Of a DNA stretch of 64,000 nucleotides, positions 1 to 8,294 are shown in pieces (within the stretch, counting starts at the first letter, position 1; each line of letters opens with the position of its first letter). The position numbers and the translations under genes were made by a program. The DNA comes from Hymenobacter crusticola (lineage in GTDB: Bacteria; Bacteroidota; Bacteroidia; Cytophagales; Hymenobacteraceae), in NCBI RefSeq assembly GCF_002154225.1, contig NZ_MTSE01000009.1, positions 172,634 to 236,633 of the forward strand, read 5' to 3'. Under the pieces are notes generated by a model. That model did no database searches. It had not been told where the DNA came from and saw only the letters and a list, made by a program, of their open reading frames with translations.

Positions 1-1340
1 GAGAAGTCCAGAACTGGTATTTCGGACAGAACGCCGCTCTCACATTCACAACGTCTACGCCCGCGCCCTTAACTAACAGCGCAATGGTTACTTACGAGGC
101 TTGTGCAACTATATCTGATGAAGTAGGTAACCTGTTGTTTTACACAAATAGTGTGAACATTTGGAATCGTAATCATCAGATGATGACAAATGGACAAAAT
201 ATAGGTGGACATGAGTCTGCTTCTCAGGGGGCGATTATTGTGAAGAACCCAGCTAGCCCTTCACAGTATTATGTCTTCACTGTGGACGCTTGTGATAATC
301 TTTTGGTAGGTGGGCTAAAGTACTCCATTGTTGACATGACGCAGCAAAATGGAGTAGGTGCTGTTGCTACTAAGGCAATCCAACTATCTAATGTATCTCT
401 GACTGAAAAACTAACCGCAGTACGACATGCCAACGGACGGGATACATGGATTGTGGTGCACGGTTGGCAGACTAATACGTTCTATGCGTACTTAGTTTCG
501 CCAAATGGTATAAGCAACGTGCCAGTCATTACCTCCATTGGATCTGTGCATCAAGGCGGAGGTGGTAATTACCGTAATGCTAACGCTGTCGGATACCTAC
601 GTGCTTCACCCGATGGAAGCAAATTGGCTTTAGGAATTCGTGATGCTAATTTTGAATTATTTGATTTCAACAACGCTACTGGTCAACTATCTAATTACAT
701 CTGGCTGCCTCAGTTCTACCGGAGCTATGGAGTGGAGTTTTCGCCTAACGGACGGCTTTTGTATGGCAGCAATCTGGATGGCGGTTACCTATATCAGTTT
801 GACCTAAATGCTGGTTCACCGGCAGCTATTGCGGCCTCAGCTACTGTCGTGGGTAGTACATCTTATTTCTTAATTGGCGCTCTGCAGCTAGCATCTAATG
901 GTAAAATGTATGCTGCCATTTACAATAGTCCCTACGTAGCTGTCATTGATAACCCAAATGTTCGCGGAAGTGGGTGTGGCTATCGGGAAAACGGCCTTTA
1001 CCTAAACGGTCGTCTATGTCAGGTTGGATTACCTAACTTCCCCAATGCGTTTGCTGGAATTCCATTAGCTACAGCTAATTCGGCAGTAGGTAACGGAATA
1101 GCACTTTATCCAAACCCTGCCCACGATCAAGTAACCCTTGATTTGCCAACTAATCTGTTCAAACAGTCTTTGGAGGTAGTATTCTACAACTCGATGGGCC
1201 AACAAGTGCGCCGAATGGTGCCAGCTTGGCATAGCAAGGAGGACGCTAAGTTAATGTTGACTGGGTTAGATAGAGGAGTATATACGGTCGAAATTAGGAG
1301 TCCAACCATCACTACAACTAAGCGGTTGATAGTGGAATAA
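1..1340 (+). CDS. T9SS type A sorting domain protein (5' end outside window)
   Basis: The reading frame is open from base 3 to the stop at 1338-1340, so the gene starts upstream of the window; the ATG at 84 is internal. The visible N-terminal part (NWYFGQNAALTFTT, then EACATISDEVGNLLFYTNS) is typical of Bacteroidota secreted proteins with a WD40/propeller-like fold that read xxWYFGxxAxLxF. The last ~75 residues are a type IX secretion C-terminal domain: ALYPNPAHDQVTLDLP, then GQQVRRM, then a final KRLIVE. Such domains direct export through the outer membrane and surface attachment or release. The enzymatic or binding role is unknown. A strong terminator follows. Confidence 0.85.
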   Translation, partial: EVQNWYFGQNAALTFTTSTPAPLTNSAMVTYEACATISDEVGNLLFYTNSVNIWNRNHQMMTNGQNIGGHESASQGAIIVKNPASPSQYYVFTVDACDNLLVGGLKYSIVDMTQQNGVGAVATKAIQLSNVSLTEKLTAVRHANGRDTWIVVHGWQTNTFYAYLVSPNGISNVPVITSIGSVHQGGGGNYRNANAVGYLRASPDGSKLALGIRDANFELFDFNNATGQLSNYIWLPQFYRSYGVEFSPNGRLLYGSNLDGGYLYQFDLNAGSPAAIAASATVVGSTSYFLIGALQLASNGKMYAAIYNSPYVAVIDNPNVRGSGCGYRENGLYLNGRLCQVGLPNFPNAFAGIPLATANSAVGNGIALYPNPAHDQVTLDLPTNLFKQSLEVVFYNSMGQQVRRMVPAWHSKEDAKLMLTGLDRGVYTVEIRSPTITTTKRLIVE

Positions 1341-1375
1341 GGTTAGGCTATTCTAATAGTTAACATATAAAAAAA

Positions 1376-1408
1376 GGGCGTCTCTAAGCTTAGAGACGCC
1401 CTTTTTTT
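1376..1408. terminator. bidirectional intrinsic terminator
   Basis: A 13-bp perfect inverted repeat (GGGCGTCTCTAAG / CTTAGAGACGCCC, 1376-1401) is flanked by an A-run on the left and a T7 run on the right. It lies between the convergent T9SS protein gene and pseB and can serve both. Confidence 0.85.
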
Positions 1409-1426
1409 ATACGAAAAAATTATTTA

Positions 1427-2446
1427 TCAAGCAACAAACGCCGGGTCCACATGCTCCCGAATTTCCTCGCGAATCTGCTCGGCGTTGAGCCATTCTTCAT
1501 TATTGGCCGAATCGTAGTGGAAACCTAGGGGCACGCGCTTACCCCCGAAGTGAGCAATGAACTTGTCGACATCCCACTGCGGCGTGAAAGGCAGAATCAC
1601 GTAGTACTTAGCTAGTTCCACCGTGCTTAAGGCGTCGGTTTCGGTAATCATCTCTTCGTGGAGTTTCTCGCCGGGGCGAATACCTACAATTTCCTGGCGG
1701 CAGCCAGGAGCAATTGCCTGCGCTACTTCCGTGATTTTGTAGCTAGGTATTTTGGGCACAAAGATTTCGCCGCCCCAGGCATTTTCCAACGCGTACAGCA
1801 CCAAGTCGACGCCACCTTCCAACGAGATGTTGAAGCGCGTCATGTCGGGGTGGGTGATGGGCAGTACGCCCGTGTGCCGACGCTGCATGAAAAAGGGCAC
1901 TACCGAGCCGCGGGAGCCAATTACGTTGCCGTAGCGCACTACCGAGAAGCGCAGGTCGCGGGCGCCTTTCATGTTGTTAGCCGCCACGAACAGCTTATCC
2001 GAGCACAGCTTCGTCGCCCCGTATAGGTTGATGGGGGCGGCGGCTTTGTCAGTGCTCAGGGCTACTACGTGCTGCACACCACAGTCGAGGGCGGCGTTGA
2101 TGACGTTTTCGGCACCGAAGATGTTGGTCTTGATGCACTCCATCGGGTTGTACTCGGCGGCCGGCACTTGCTTAAGAGCCGCGGCGTGCACAATCACGTC
2201 GACGCCTTCGCAAGCCCGCTTCAGCCGGTCGGCATCGCGCACATCACCGATAAAGTAGCGGATAGCGGGGTACTGGCTGTGCGGAAACACCTGCGACATT
2301 TCGAATTGCTTCAGTTCGTCGCGCGAAAACACCACGAGGCGCTTCACCTGGGGGAATTTCTCGAACACCGTCTGTACGAACTTCTTGCCGAACGAGCCGG
2401 TGCCACCGGTTACCAGAATGGATTTATGATTGAGGTCGAGGGCCAT
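1427..2446 (-). CDS. pseB: UDP-N-acetylglucosamine 4,6-dehydratase (inverting), PseB-like
   Basis: Extended short-chain dehydrogenase that converts UDP-GlcNAc to the 4-keto-6-deoxy L-arabino sugar, the first step to pseudaminic acid or related surface sugars; cytoplasmic. The nucleotide-binding motif GGTGSFG is at residues 14-20. The catalytic set of the family is present: D133-K134, Y142 and K146 in STDKAAAPINLYGATK. The C-terminal GEKLHEEMI is also typical. I chose the start at MALDLNHKS (2446) rather than an upstream ATG at 2500 because family homology begins there and a -7 element lies just upstream. It is divergent from the FkbH-like gene. No other pse genes are in the window, so the final sugar cannot be named. 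Confidence 0.88.
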   Translation of the reverse strand: MALDLNHKSILVTGGTGSFGKKFVQTVFEKFPQVKRLVVFSRDELKQFEMSQVFPHSQYPAIRYFIGDVRDADRLKRACEGVDVIVHAAALKQVPAAEYNPMECIKTNIFGAENVINAALDCGVQHVVALSTDKAAAPINLYGATKLCSDKLFVAANNMKGARDLRFSVVRYGNVIGSRGSVVPFFMQRRHTGVLPITHPDMTRFNISLEGGVDLVLYALENAWGGEIFVPKIPSYKITEVAQAIAPGCRQEIVGIRPGEKLHEEMITETDALSTVELAKYYVILPFTPQWDVDKFIAHFGGKRVPLGFHYDSANNEEWLNAEQIREEIREHVDPAFVA

Positions 2447-2487
2447 ATAAAAGAAAGGCTGGCGACGGCCAGCTAGGGTAAGGAAGG

Positions 2488-2525
2488 CAAAAATAGGCAT
2501 TCCGCACCGAGGTTGCGTACTTTTG
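2488..2525. promoter_or_regulatory. divergent Bacteroidota -7 promoter elements
   Basis: TACTTTTG on the + strand (2518-2525) and TATTTTTG on the - strand (complement of 2488-2495) both fit the Bacteroidota TAnnTTTG -7 consensus. They face away from each other towards the FkbH-like gene and pseB. Matching -33 TTG elements are not clear, so this is a motif-based prediction. Confidence 0.45.
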
Positions 2526-2626
2526 CCTCCGCTTGGTTTTAGTTGTTTGTTTTGGGTTTTGGTGAGGAAAAGGCCAAAACCGTGTTAACAACACCAGAGG
2601 CCAAGAACAAACAATCAGGAACGAAA

Positions 2627-4459
2627 ATGCCAGAACCAGTCAAAGTCATTATTTGGGACCTCGACGATACCTTTTGGCGCGGTACGCTCTCAGAAGGGGC
2701 CGTGGAAGCGCTGGAAGAGAACCTAGCCTTGGTGCGCGAAACGGCAGCACGGGGCATTGTGCACACCATCGTTAGCAAAAACGACTTTGCCGCTGCCGAA
2801 GCCAAGCTTGTTGAGCTAGGTATCCGCGACTTGTTCGTGTTTCCGCAGATCAGCTGGCAGCCGAAGGGGCCTATTATTAAGGAGTTGCTGGAGCAGATGC
2901 AGCTACGGGCTCCTAACGCCTTATTTCTAGACGATAACCCCATCAACCGGGCTGAGGCGCAGTTTTACAACCCCAAGCTGCAAGTGGCCGACCCCACCGA
3001 CTTACCCCAGCTCGCACCGCTGTTGCGTGCCAGCGGCAAGCCTGATCCTAGCTTTTCGCGCCTGGAGCAGTACAAACTGCTCGAACGCCAACAGCAAGCC
3101 CGCGCCACTTACCAGGATAACCTAGCTTTCTTACGTGATTCGGCTGTGCGCATCCAGTTTCGCGAAGGCAACGCCATGCTTTCCGACCTCGACCGGATTG
3201 AGGAGCTCATTAACCGTTCCAATCAGCTGAATTTTACCAAGCGGCGCGTCACGAAGGAGGAGCTGCAAGCTAGCTTTCAGGACCCCGAGCGCCGCTGGGG
3301 CACCGTGCGCGTGCACGACCGTTTCGGGGATTATGGCCTGGTAGGTATCTACTGCCTGAACCTGACCGACAACCAGTTAGAACAACTGGTATTCTCCTGC
3401 CGCATCCTGCATCTCGGCGTTGAGCAGTTTACCTACGCGTGGCTAGGCTTCCCAAAGCTTGAGGTACAAGGCGAAGTGGCCACGGAGCTGAACCAAACCG
3501 AGCGGCCCGATTGGGTTACGGTAGTAACCGAAGAAGCGGCGGCGAAAAGTAATACGCTGGTGGAGCCTACTGGCGAACCAGGCACCCAACTGCGCGTGTT
3601 GCTCAAGGGCGGCTGCGACCTAGGTCAACTGACTCCCTTCCTGCAAGCCTTTCACCTGGAGGTGCAAGAAGAATTTAACTACGTGAACGAGAACCAAATA
3701 CCCGTTCACATAGAACATACTGCCTTGTTGCGACTCAGCCATGAGTTGCCGCCCGCCGAGCAGCAGCGGCTAGCACAGGCATTGCCCTTCCTAGGCAAAG
3801 AAGCGTTTCAAACTAAGCTCTGGGATGGCAGCTATGAAGCGCTGGTTTACAGCCCCTTGATGGACTACACGCAGGAGCTGTACCAAGAGAGAAGCACCGG
3901 GATAAGCGTGCCGTTTGGTGGTTACCAAGATCTTACGAAAGTTGACCCTACCGCACAAGCGGCCAAGTACGCTCAACGCAAATTTCGGGGAATGGACGAG
4001 GCTTTTTTGCGTCGTTTTCAAGCCGAATTTGCGTGTGTAGGGCAAATTACGCCTGCCCAGTTTAAAGAGAACTTAAGCTGGCTGCGAGCAAAATTGCCCG
4101 CCAATGTGCCTATCTTCTTTCTCAATGGAGCCGAAATCGAAGTGCCTGGTTCGGGAGAAATGGGCGCCAAGCAACGCCATAGCCAGATGAATCAGGCGCT
4201 TAACGAGTTTGTGGGCGCGGCAGAAAATTGCTTTCTAATTGACGTGCGTGACTTCGTCAAAACGCCAGCCGACGTTACCAACAATCTTCGGCACTACCAA
4301 CGGGCGCACTACCGGACGCTGGCGCAGCGCGTGGCCACCGCCATTGAACGTTGGCAAGGCCAGCAGCTAGGTCATTCCGCCTGGGCCGATTGGCGCGCCC
4401 GCCTGGCAAGCCGGGTGCCTAGCAAGGTGCGTGGCGCTTGGGAAAAGCTAGTAAAGTAG
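2627..4459 (+). CDS. HAD-IIIC family FkbH-like phosphatase/acyl-handling protein
   Basis: A 610-residue protein from the ATG at 2627; a TTG start 28 codons upstream is possible but less likely. The HAD motif I (WDLDDTFW, D11 and D13) begins the FkbH-like domain. A GNAT-like segment follows around residues 190-280 (RVHDRFGDYGLVGIYCL). The C-terminal half resembles the SGNH-like part of long HAD-IIIC proteins. Related proteins load or process acyl groups on carrier proteins in polyketide or surface-polysaccharide synthesis. Here it lies between pseB and a glycosyltransferase, which suggests surface-glycan acyl modification (inference). The substrate is unknown. The stop codon lies inside a palindrome. 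Confidence 0.75.
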   Translation: MPEPVKVIIWDLDDTFWRGTLSEGAVEALEENLALVRETAARGIVHTIVSKNDFAAAEAKLVELGIRDLFVFPQISWQPKGPIIKELLEQMQLRAPNALFLDDNPINRAEAQFYNPKLQVADPTDLPQLAPLLRASGKPDPSFSRLEQYKLLERQQQARATYQDNLAFLRDSAVRIQFREGNAMLSDLDRIEELINRSNQLNFTKRRVTKEELQASFQDPERRWGTVRVHDRFGDYGLVGIYCLNLTDNQLEQLVFSCRILHLGVEQFTYAWLGFPKLEVQGEVATELNQTERPDWVTVVTEEAAAKSNTLVEPTGEPGTQLRVLLKGGCDLGQLTPFLQAFHLEVQEEFNYVNENQIPVHIEHTALLRLSHELPPAEQQRLAQALPFLGKEAFQTKLWDGSYEALVYSPLMDYTQELYQERSTGISVPFGGYQDLTKVDPTAQAAKYAQRKFRGMDEAFLRRFQAEFACVGQITPAQFKENLSWLRAKLPANVPIFFLNGAEIEVPGSGEMGAKQRHSQMNQALNEFVGAAENCFLIDVRDFVKTPADVTNNLRHYQRAHYRTLAQRVATAIERWQGQQLGHSAWADWRARLASRVPSKVRGAWEKLVK

Positions 4460-4483
4460 CGCGGACTTTGGAGTCCGTGCTAC
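4456..4483. repeat. REP-like palindrome overlapping a stop codon
   Basis: GTAGCGCGGACT, loop TTGG, then AGTCCGTGCTAC: a 12-bp stem with one G-T pair. It contains the stop of the FkbH-like gene and sits between convergent genes without a T-run. It may be an interspersed REP-like unit or a weak terminator; I saw no second copy in this window. Confidence 0.45.
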
Positions 4484-4511
4484 ATACACGCACTCCGGCG
4501 CGTACCCTGTT

Positions 4512-5810
4512 CTACTTCGTTTGCATTAGCTGTACCAACTGCTGAGTCAAGGCTTTACGAGAATAGCGCGTGTTGTTCAGGGCTGGTAAGTCCAGGTTCG
4601 AGTTCTTGCGCCATTGGGCTATTAGTCCCTCCAAATGCTCTAGCATAGCCGAGTAAGCATCATAGGCTAGGGCCCGGCCCGCGCCACATTCCTCTAGCAA
4701 GTTATCAGCATCAGAGCCAACCGGGCCAATGCAGATAATGGGCTTATTAGCAGCTAAATACTCGAATACTTTGCCCGGCAGAATGCCGAAATTATTGGGC
4801 ACGTCGGGAATGGCCATGAGCAGCACCGTGGCCCGTAGCAGGTAGCGCACTGACTCTTCGTGGGGAACAAAGGAAATGAACTCAACCTGCGAACCTAGGT
4901 TGTTTTCCTCGATCTGTTGCCGCACGCCATCCGACACCTTGCCCACGAAGCGCAGCCGCAGCGGCACATCGGGGTGCCGCTGACTACATTCGGCGCATGC
5001 TTTCAGGAACAGCTCAATATGGTAGGTTTCGCTGATGGTGCCCGTGTGCGTAATCAGCAGGCACTCAGTAGGAGGGGTAGAGCGAATGCGAAAGTCGCTT
5101 TCGTCGTAGCCATTAGGAAGCACATGAAATTTGCTGGCCGTAAGCCGTGGCGATTTTCCCAGAAACAAGCGCTTCGTGTCGGGGCTGGTCACGAGGATTT
5201 CGTCAGCTTGCTCTAGCACTTGGCGCTCGTAATAAGCATCCAACCACCTAGCCGGAGGGGTTTGGTTCAGCTCCTTGTGGTAGTAAATATCGGTCCAAGG
5301 GTCGCGCAAATCGGCTAGCCAGCGCAAGCCGTAACGTTTCTTCAAGGCTAGGCCGATAAGCTGGGTGGAATGCGGCGGCGAGCTGGTCAGCACGGCATCG
5401 AAGGTTTCGCCTTGGGCCAGCAAGTCCGCTACCGCCCGCAGCACGTGCCGGTTCCAGCCGCGGCGCGGATCGGGAATGAACACGTTGCCCCGCACAAACT
5501 TGAAAAAACGCTGCTGAAAGCTGGTTTTGCTTTCATTCGCGAAGCCCCCATAGGGAATCTGCTGACGGCCCGTGATTTTCTTGTAGCTCCCAAAAGGCTC
5601 CGACGTATCCGTCCGGATGACGCGAACGCTAGGTGGGATTTCGGCTGCCAACGAATGATCCAGCACCGGGTAAGCGCCCTTATTAGGGTCAACCGTGATA
5701 ACAGTGCACTCTACCCCCAGCGCCGGCAGGTGTTTCACAAACTTTAAGCTCCGCTGCACGCCTGCGCCTCCCGAAGGTGGCCAGTAGTAAGTAATCACGA
5801 GCAAGCGCAT
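4512..5810 (-). CDS. glycosyltransferase family 4
   Basis: A 432-residue GT-B type glycosyltransferase. The N terminus has the family 4 signature MRLLVITYYWPPSGGAGVQR, with a glycine-rich acceptor-side loop. The C-terminal half has the usual donor-side block: LPNGYDESDF, a LLITHTGTISETY start of the second Rossmann domain, LLRATVLLMAIPD, and the GKVFEYLAANKPII motif that contacts the nucleotide sugar. It probably adds a sugar to a lipid-linked or surface glycan on the inner membrane. It converges with the FkbH-like gene. Donor and acceptor are unknown. Confidence 0.82.
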   Translation of the reverse strand: MRLLVITYYWPPSGGAGVQRSLKFVKHLPALGVECTVITVDPNKGAYPVLDHSLAAEIPPSVRVIRTDTSEPFGSYKKITGRQQIPYGGFANESKTSFQQRFFKFVRGNVFIPDPRRGWNRHVLRAVADLLAQGETFDAVLTSSPPHSTQLIGLALKKRYGLRWLADLRDPWTDIYYHKELNQTPPARWLDAYYERQVLEQADEILVTSPDTKRLFLGKSPRLTASKFHVLPNGYDESDFRIRSTPPTECLLITHTGTISETYHIELFLKACAECSQRHPDVPLRLRFVGKVSDGVRQQIEENNLGSQVEFISFVPHEESVRYLLRATVLLMAIPDVPNNFGILPGKVFEYLAANKPIICIGPVGSDADNLLEECGAGRALAYDAYSAMLEHLEGLIAQWRKNSNLDLPALNNTRYSRKALTQQLVQLMQTK

Positions 5811-6068
5811 AGAAGCAAGGAAGTTTGGCGGTATAAGGAAAGCACGAAGGTAAGCAGTATCGGCTTTCGGGGTTTTCTGGTTAATTTTGGGAGCAAAACT
5901 TTATTTCACGCTGTTTTCTTAGTCGATATAGCAAGGAACAAGGTGATGCAGCCTACGATGAGCGACGCGGTCCATTGGCCGCGCTGCTCTCGTAAACATC
6001 GTGCTGAACAAGGCTTCTTCGCCGCTTACTCAGCTCATTAGCAACCTACACAATCAGCACATCAGCAG

Positions 6069-7412
6069 ATGTTCGATAACTTAAGTACCAAACTCGACCG
6101 TGCGTTTAAGACCTTGAAAGGTCAGGGCAGCATCACGGAAATTAACGTTGCCGCCACCATTAAGGAAATCCGCCGCGCGCTGGTGGATGCCGACGTGAAC
6201 TATAAGGTTGCCAAAGAAGTAACCGACAAGATCAAGGACGAGGCCATGGGCCGCGACGTGCTAACCACCGTTTCGCCCGGCCAGTTGATGGTAAAGATCG
6301 TCTACGATGAGCTCACTGAGCTCATGGGTGGCGAAAAGCAGGATATCGTTATTAAAGGTGACCCGGCGGTGGTGCTGTTGTCGGGTTTGCAAGGTTCGGG
6401 TAAAACGACTTTTGCCGGTAAGCTAGCTAGCTTCATCAAAAAGCAAAACCGCAACGTGCTGCTGGTAGCCTGCGACGTGTACCGCCCCGCTGCTATCGAT
6501 CAGCTGAAGGTGCTCGGCGAGCAAGTAGGCGTAGAAGTGTACTCGGAGCCGGACAATAAGAATCCTGTTCAGATTTCGCAGAACGCCATTGAGTACGCGC
6601 GCAAAAACAACAAGAAAGTAGTCATCATCGACACCGCCGGTCGCTTGGCCGTGGATGAGCAGATGATGGCCGAAATCGAGCAGGTGAAGCGGGCTATTAA
6701 TCCGTCGGAGACGCTGTTTGTGGTAGATTCCATGACGGGCCAGGATGCGGTCAACACGGCCAAAACCTTCAACGACCGTCTGAACTTCGACGGCGTGGTG
6801 CTCACCAAGCTCGACGGTGACTCGCGCGGTGGTGCGGCCCTCTCGATTCGGGCGGTGGTGGAGAAGCCCATCAAGTTCATCTCGACGGGTGAGAAGATGG
6901 AAGCGCTGGATATGTTCTATCCAGACCGGATGGCCCAGCGTATCCTCGGCATGGGCGACGTTATCTCGCTTGTGGAACGTGCCCAGCAGCAGTTCGACGA
7001 AGACGAGGCCAAGCGCATCAACCAGAAGATTCGCAAGAACCAGTTCAACTTCGACGACTTCCTATCGCAGCTGGAGCAAATCAAGAAGATGGGTAACCTG
7101 AAGGACTTGGTTGGCATGATCCCCGGCATGAGCAAGGCCATCAAAGACATCGATATTGATGATGACGCCTTCAAGCCAATCGAAGCCATCATTAAGAGCA
7201 TGACCCCACAGGAGCGCGCCCAGCCCGAGCTGCTGAACGGCTCCCGCCGCAAGCGACTCGCCAAAGGTAGCGGCACCGACATTCAGCAGGTGAACAACCT
7301 GATGAAGCAGTTTGAGGATATGCGCAAAATGATGCGCACCATGAACAAAATGAGCCAAACCAAAGGCGGAATGGCACAAATGGCCAAGATGATGGGCATG
7401 CGTGGAAAATAA
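6069..7412 (+). CDS. ffh: signal recognition particle protein Ffh
   Basis: The 447-residue SRP54 GTPase binds signal sequences and SRP RNA and delivers nascent membrane proteins to FtsY. The N domain covers roughly residues 1-95. The G domain has the P-loop GLQGSGKTT (106-114), DVYRPAAIDQL, DTAGRL and TKLDGDSRGG. The M domain runs to the C terminus and ends in a methionine-rich tail (MMRTMNKMSQ..., MAKMMGM). Length is normal for the family. It stands alone with a strong terminator downstream. Housekeeping and cytoplasmic. Confidence 0.97.
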   Translation: MFDNLSTKLDRAFKTLKGQGSITEINVAATIKEIRRALVDADVNYKVAKEVTDKIKDEAMGRDVLTTVSPGQLMVKIVYDELTELMGGEKQDIVIKGDPAVVLLSGLQGSGKTTFAGKLASFIKKQNRNVLLVACDVYRPAAIDQLKVLGEQVGVEVYSEPDNKNPVQISQNAIEYARKNNKKVVIIDTAGRLAVDEQMMAEIEQVKRAINPSETLFVVDSMTGQDAVNTAKTFNDRLNFDGVVLTKLDGDSRGGAALSIRAVVEKPIKFISTGEKMEALDMFYPDRMAQRILGMGDVISLVERAQQQFDEDEAKRINQKIRKNQFNFDDFLSQLEQIKKMGNLKDLVGMIPGMSKAIKDIDIDDDAFKPIEAIIKSMTPQERAQPELLNGSRRKRLAKGSGTDIQQVNNLMKQFEDMRKMMRTMNKMSQTKGGMAQMAKMMGMRGK

Positions 7413-7463
7413 ATCCAAAAAATAACTGCCTAGGTTCAATTACTGCACGAATCTTGTGGGTGG

Positions 7464-7518
7464 CCCAAAACGAAGGAAGGCCGGATGCTAGTAGCGTCCG
7501 GCCTTCCTTCGTTTTGGG
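7464..7518. terminator. long hairpin terminator between ffh and guaD
   Basis: A 26-bp stem (7464-7489 with 7493-7518) with one G-T pair and a 3-nt loop. The flanks CCAAAACGAAGG / CCTTCGTTTTGG supply T-runs inside the stem on either strand. It separates two convergent genes. Confidence 0.8.
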
Positions 7519-7565
7519 TATCAAGCAAAAATATTTTGCCAGTATACAGCTAGGCTACCTAGCCT

Positions 7566-8042
7566 CTAGTATTCTTTGCGGCTCTCATGCTCTTCCCAAG
7601 CGCGAAAACCGGCACGAGCTTCCTCCCGCAGCAACTCCTGCATGGGAATCGTACGCTCGCCAAGAGGCTTCTCAATCTCATCGTAGATAAAATGATCGTC
7701 GAAGCCAACAGCCGCAGCATCCTGCTTCGTGTTGCCATAAAATACGCGGCGCGGACGGGCCCAATAAATGGCACCTAGGCACATCGGGCACGGTTCGCAA
7801 GAGGTATATAGGTCACAGTCAGTAAGTTGAAAGGTGCCGAGCGTGGCGCAGGCCTTGCGAATGGCGTCTACTTCGGCGTGGCAAGTTGGGTCGTGCGTGC
7901 TCGTGACTTGGTTGAAGCCACGTGCGATGATCTCGCCATCTTTTACGACCACTGCCCCAAATGGCCCACCGTGACCGGCCTGCATTTTTTCGATTGAGAG
8001 GCGAATGGCTTCGCGCATAAACTCGTCGTGAGGAGCTTCCAT
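7566..8042 (-). CDS. guaD: guanine deaminase (cytidine-deaminase fold)
   Basis: A 158-residue zinc deaminase. The zinc site is H55-A-E57 and the pair C85/C88 in SCEPCPMCLGAIYWA. The C-terminal block (FDDHFIYDEIEKP...ERTIPMQ...SRKEY) matches Bacillus-type GuaD rather than TadA, so I call it guanine to xanthine deamination in purine salvage. It is monocistronic and converges with ffh. The start ATG at 8042 gives the family length; an in-frame extension is not needed. Confidence 0.85.
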   Translation of the reverse strand: MEAPHDEFMREAIRLSIEKMQAGHGGPFGAVVVKDGEIIARGFNQVTSTHDPTCHAEVDAIRKACATLGTFQLTDCDLYTSCEPCPMCLGAIYWARPRRVFYGNTKQDAAAVGFDDHFIYDEIEKPLGERTIPMQELLREEARAGFRAWEEHESRKEY

Positions 8043-8200
8043 AAAGAGGACTGATGAGATGGAGAGAATAAAAAAAGCAGCAACAACTAGGCAATTTACG
8101 AGGAAACGGCCATTTATCGTTCCTAACTCTGGTGCATCACTAGAACAAACTCGCTAGCTAATGAACTAAATTCTACTTTTTTCAATCCAACGATTTATTC

Positions 8201-8217
8201 TTGGCACGAGACTTGTA
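8201..8217 (+). promoter_or_regulatory. sigma-54 type promoter
   Basis: TTGGCACGAGACTTGTA matches the -24/-12 consensus TTGGCACGnnnnTTGCW at all fixed positions but one (T for C in the -12 GC). The GG to G(T/C) spacing is the required ten bases. It points away from guaD, into a short gap that ends in a + strand terminator. Confidence 0.55.
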
Positions 8218-8227
8218 ACAAGCTAAT

Positions 8228-8291
8228 TCGAAAGAATAGTTTTTTAGGTGTTTTGGTTGTGGAACAGGAGCCGGTCATTGACCGGCTTTTG
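8228..8291 (+). ncRNA. candidate sigma-54-dependent small RNA
   Basis: A transcript from the predicted sigma-54 promoter would start near 8228 and end at the hairpin 8269-8287 followed by a T-rich tail, about 60 nt. The interval has no credible + strand ORF. The start is inferred from promoter geometry only. It could instead be an antisense or read-through RNA at the 3' end of the lyase gene. Confidence 0.35.
8269..8291 (+). terminator. intrinsic terminator
   Basis: AGCCGGTCA and TGACCGGCT form a 9-bp stem around one base, followed by TTTGCTTTT on the + strand only. The T tail therefore favours a + strand transcript, although the hairpin also lies just after the lyase stop on the - strand. 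Confidence 0.65.
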
Positions 8292-8294
8292 CTT

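Noticed and set aside
2543..2626. TTG start for the FkbH-like gene
   Set aside because: The 28 extra residues are not HAD-like; the ATG at 2627 begins directly at the conserved domain.
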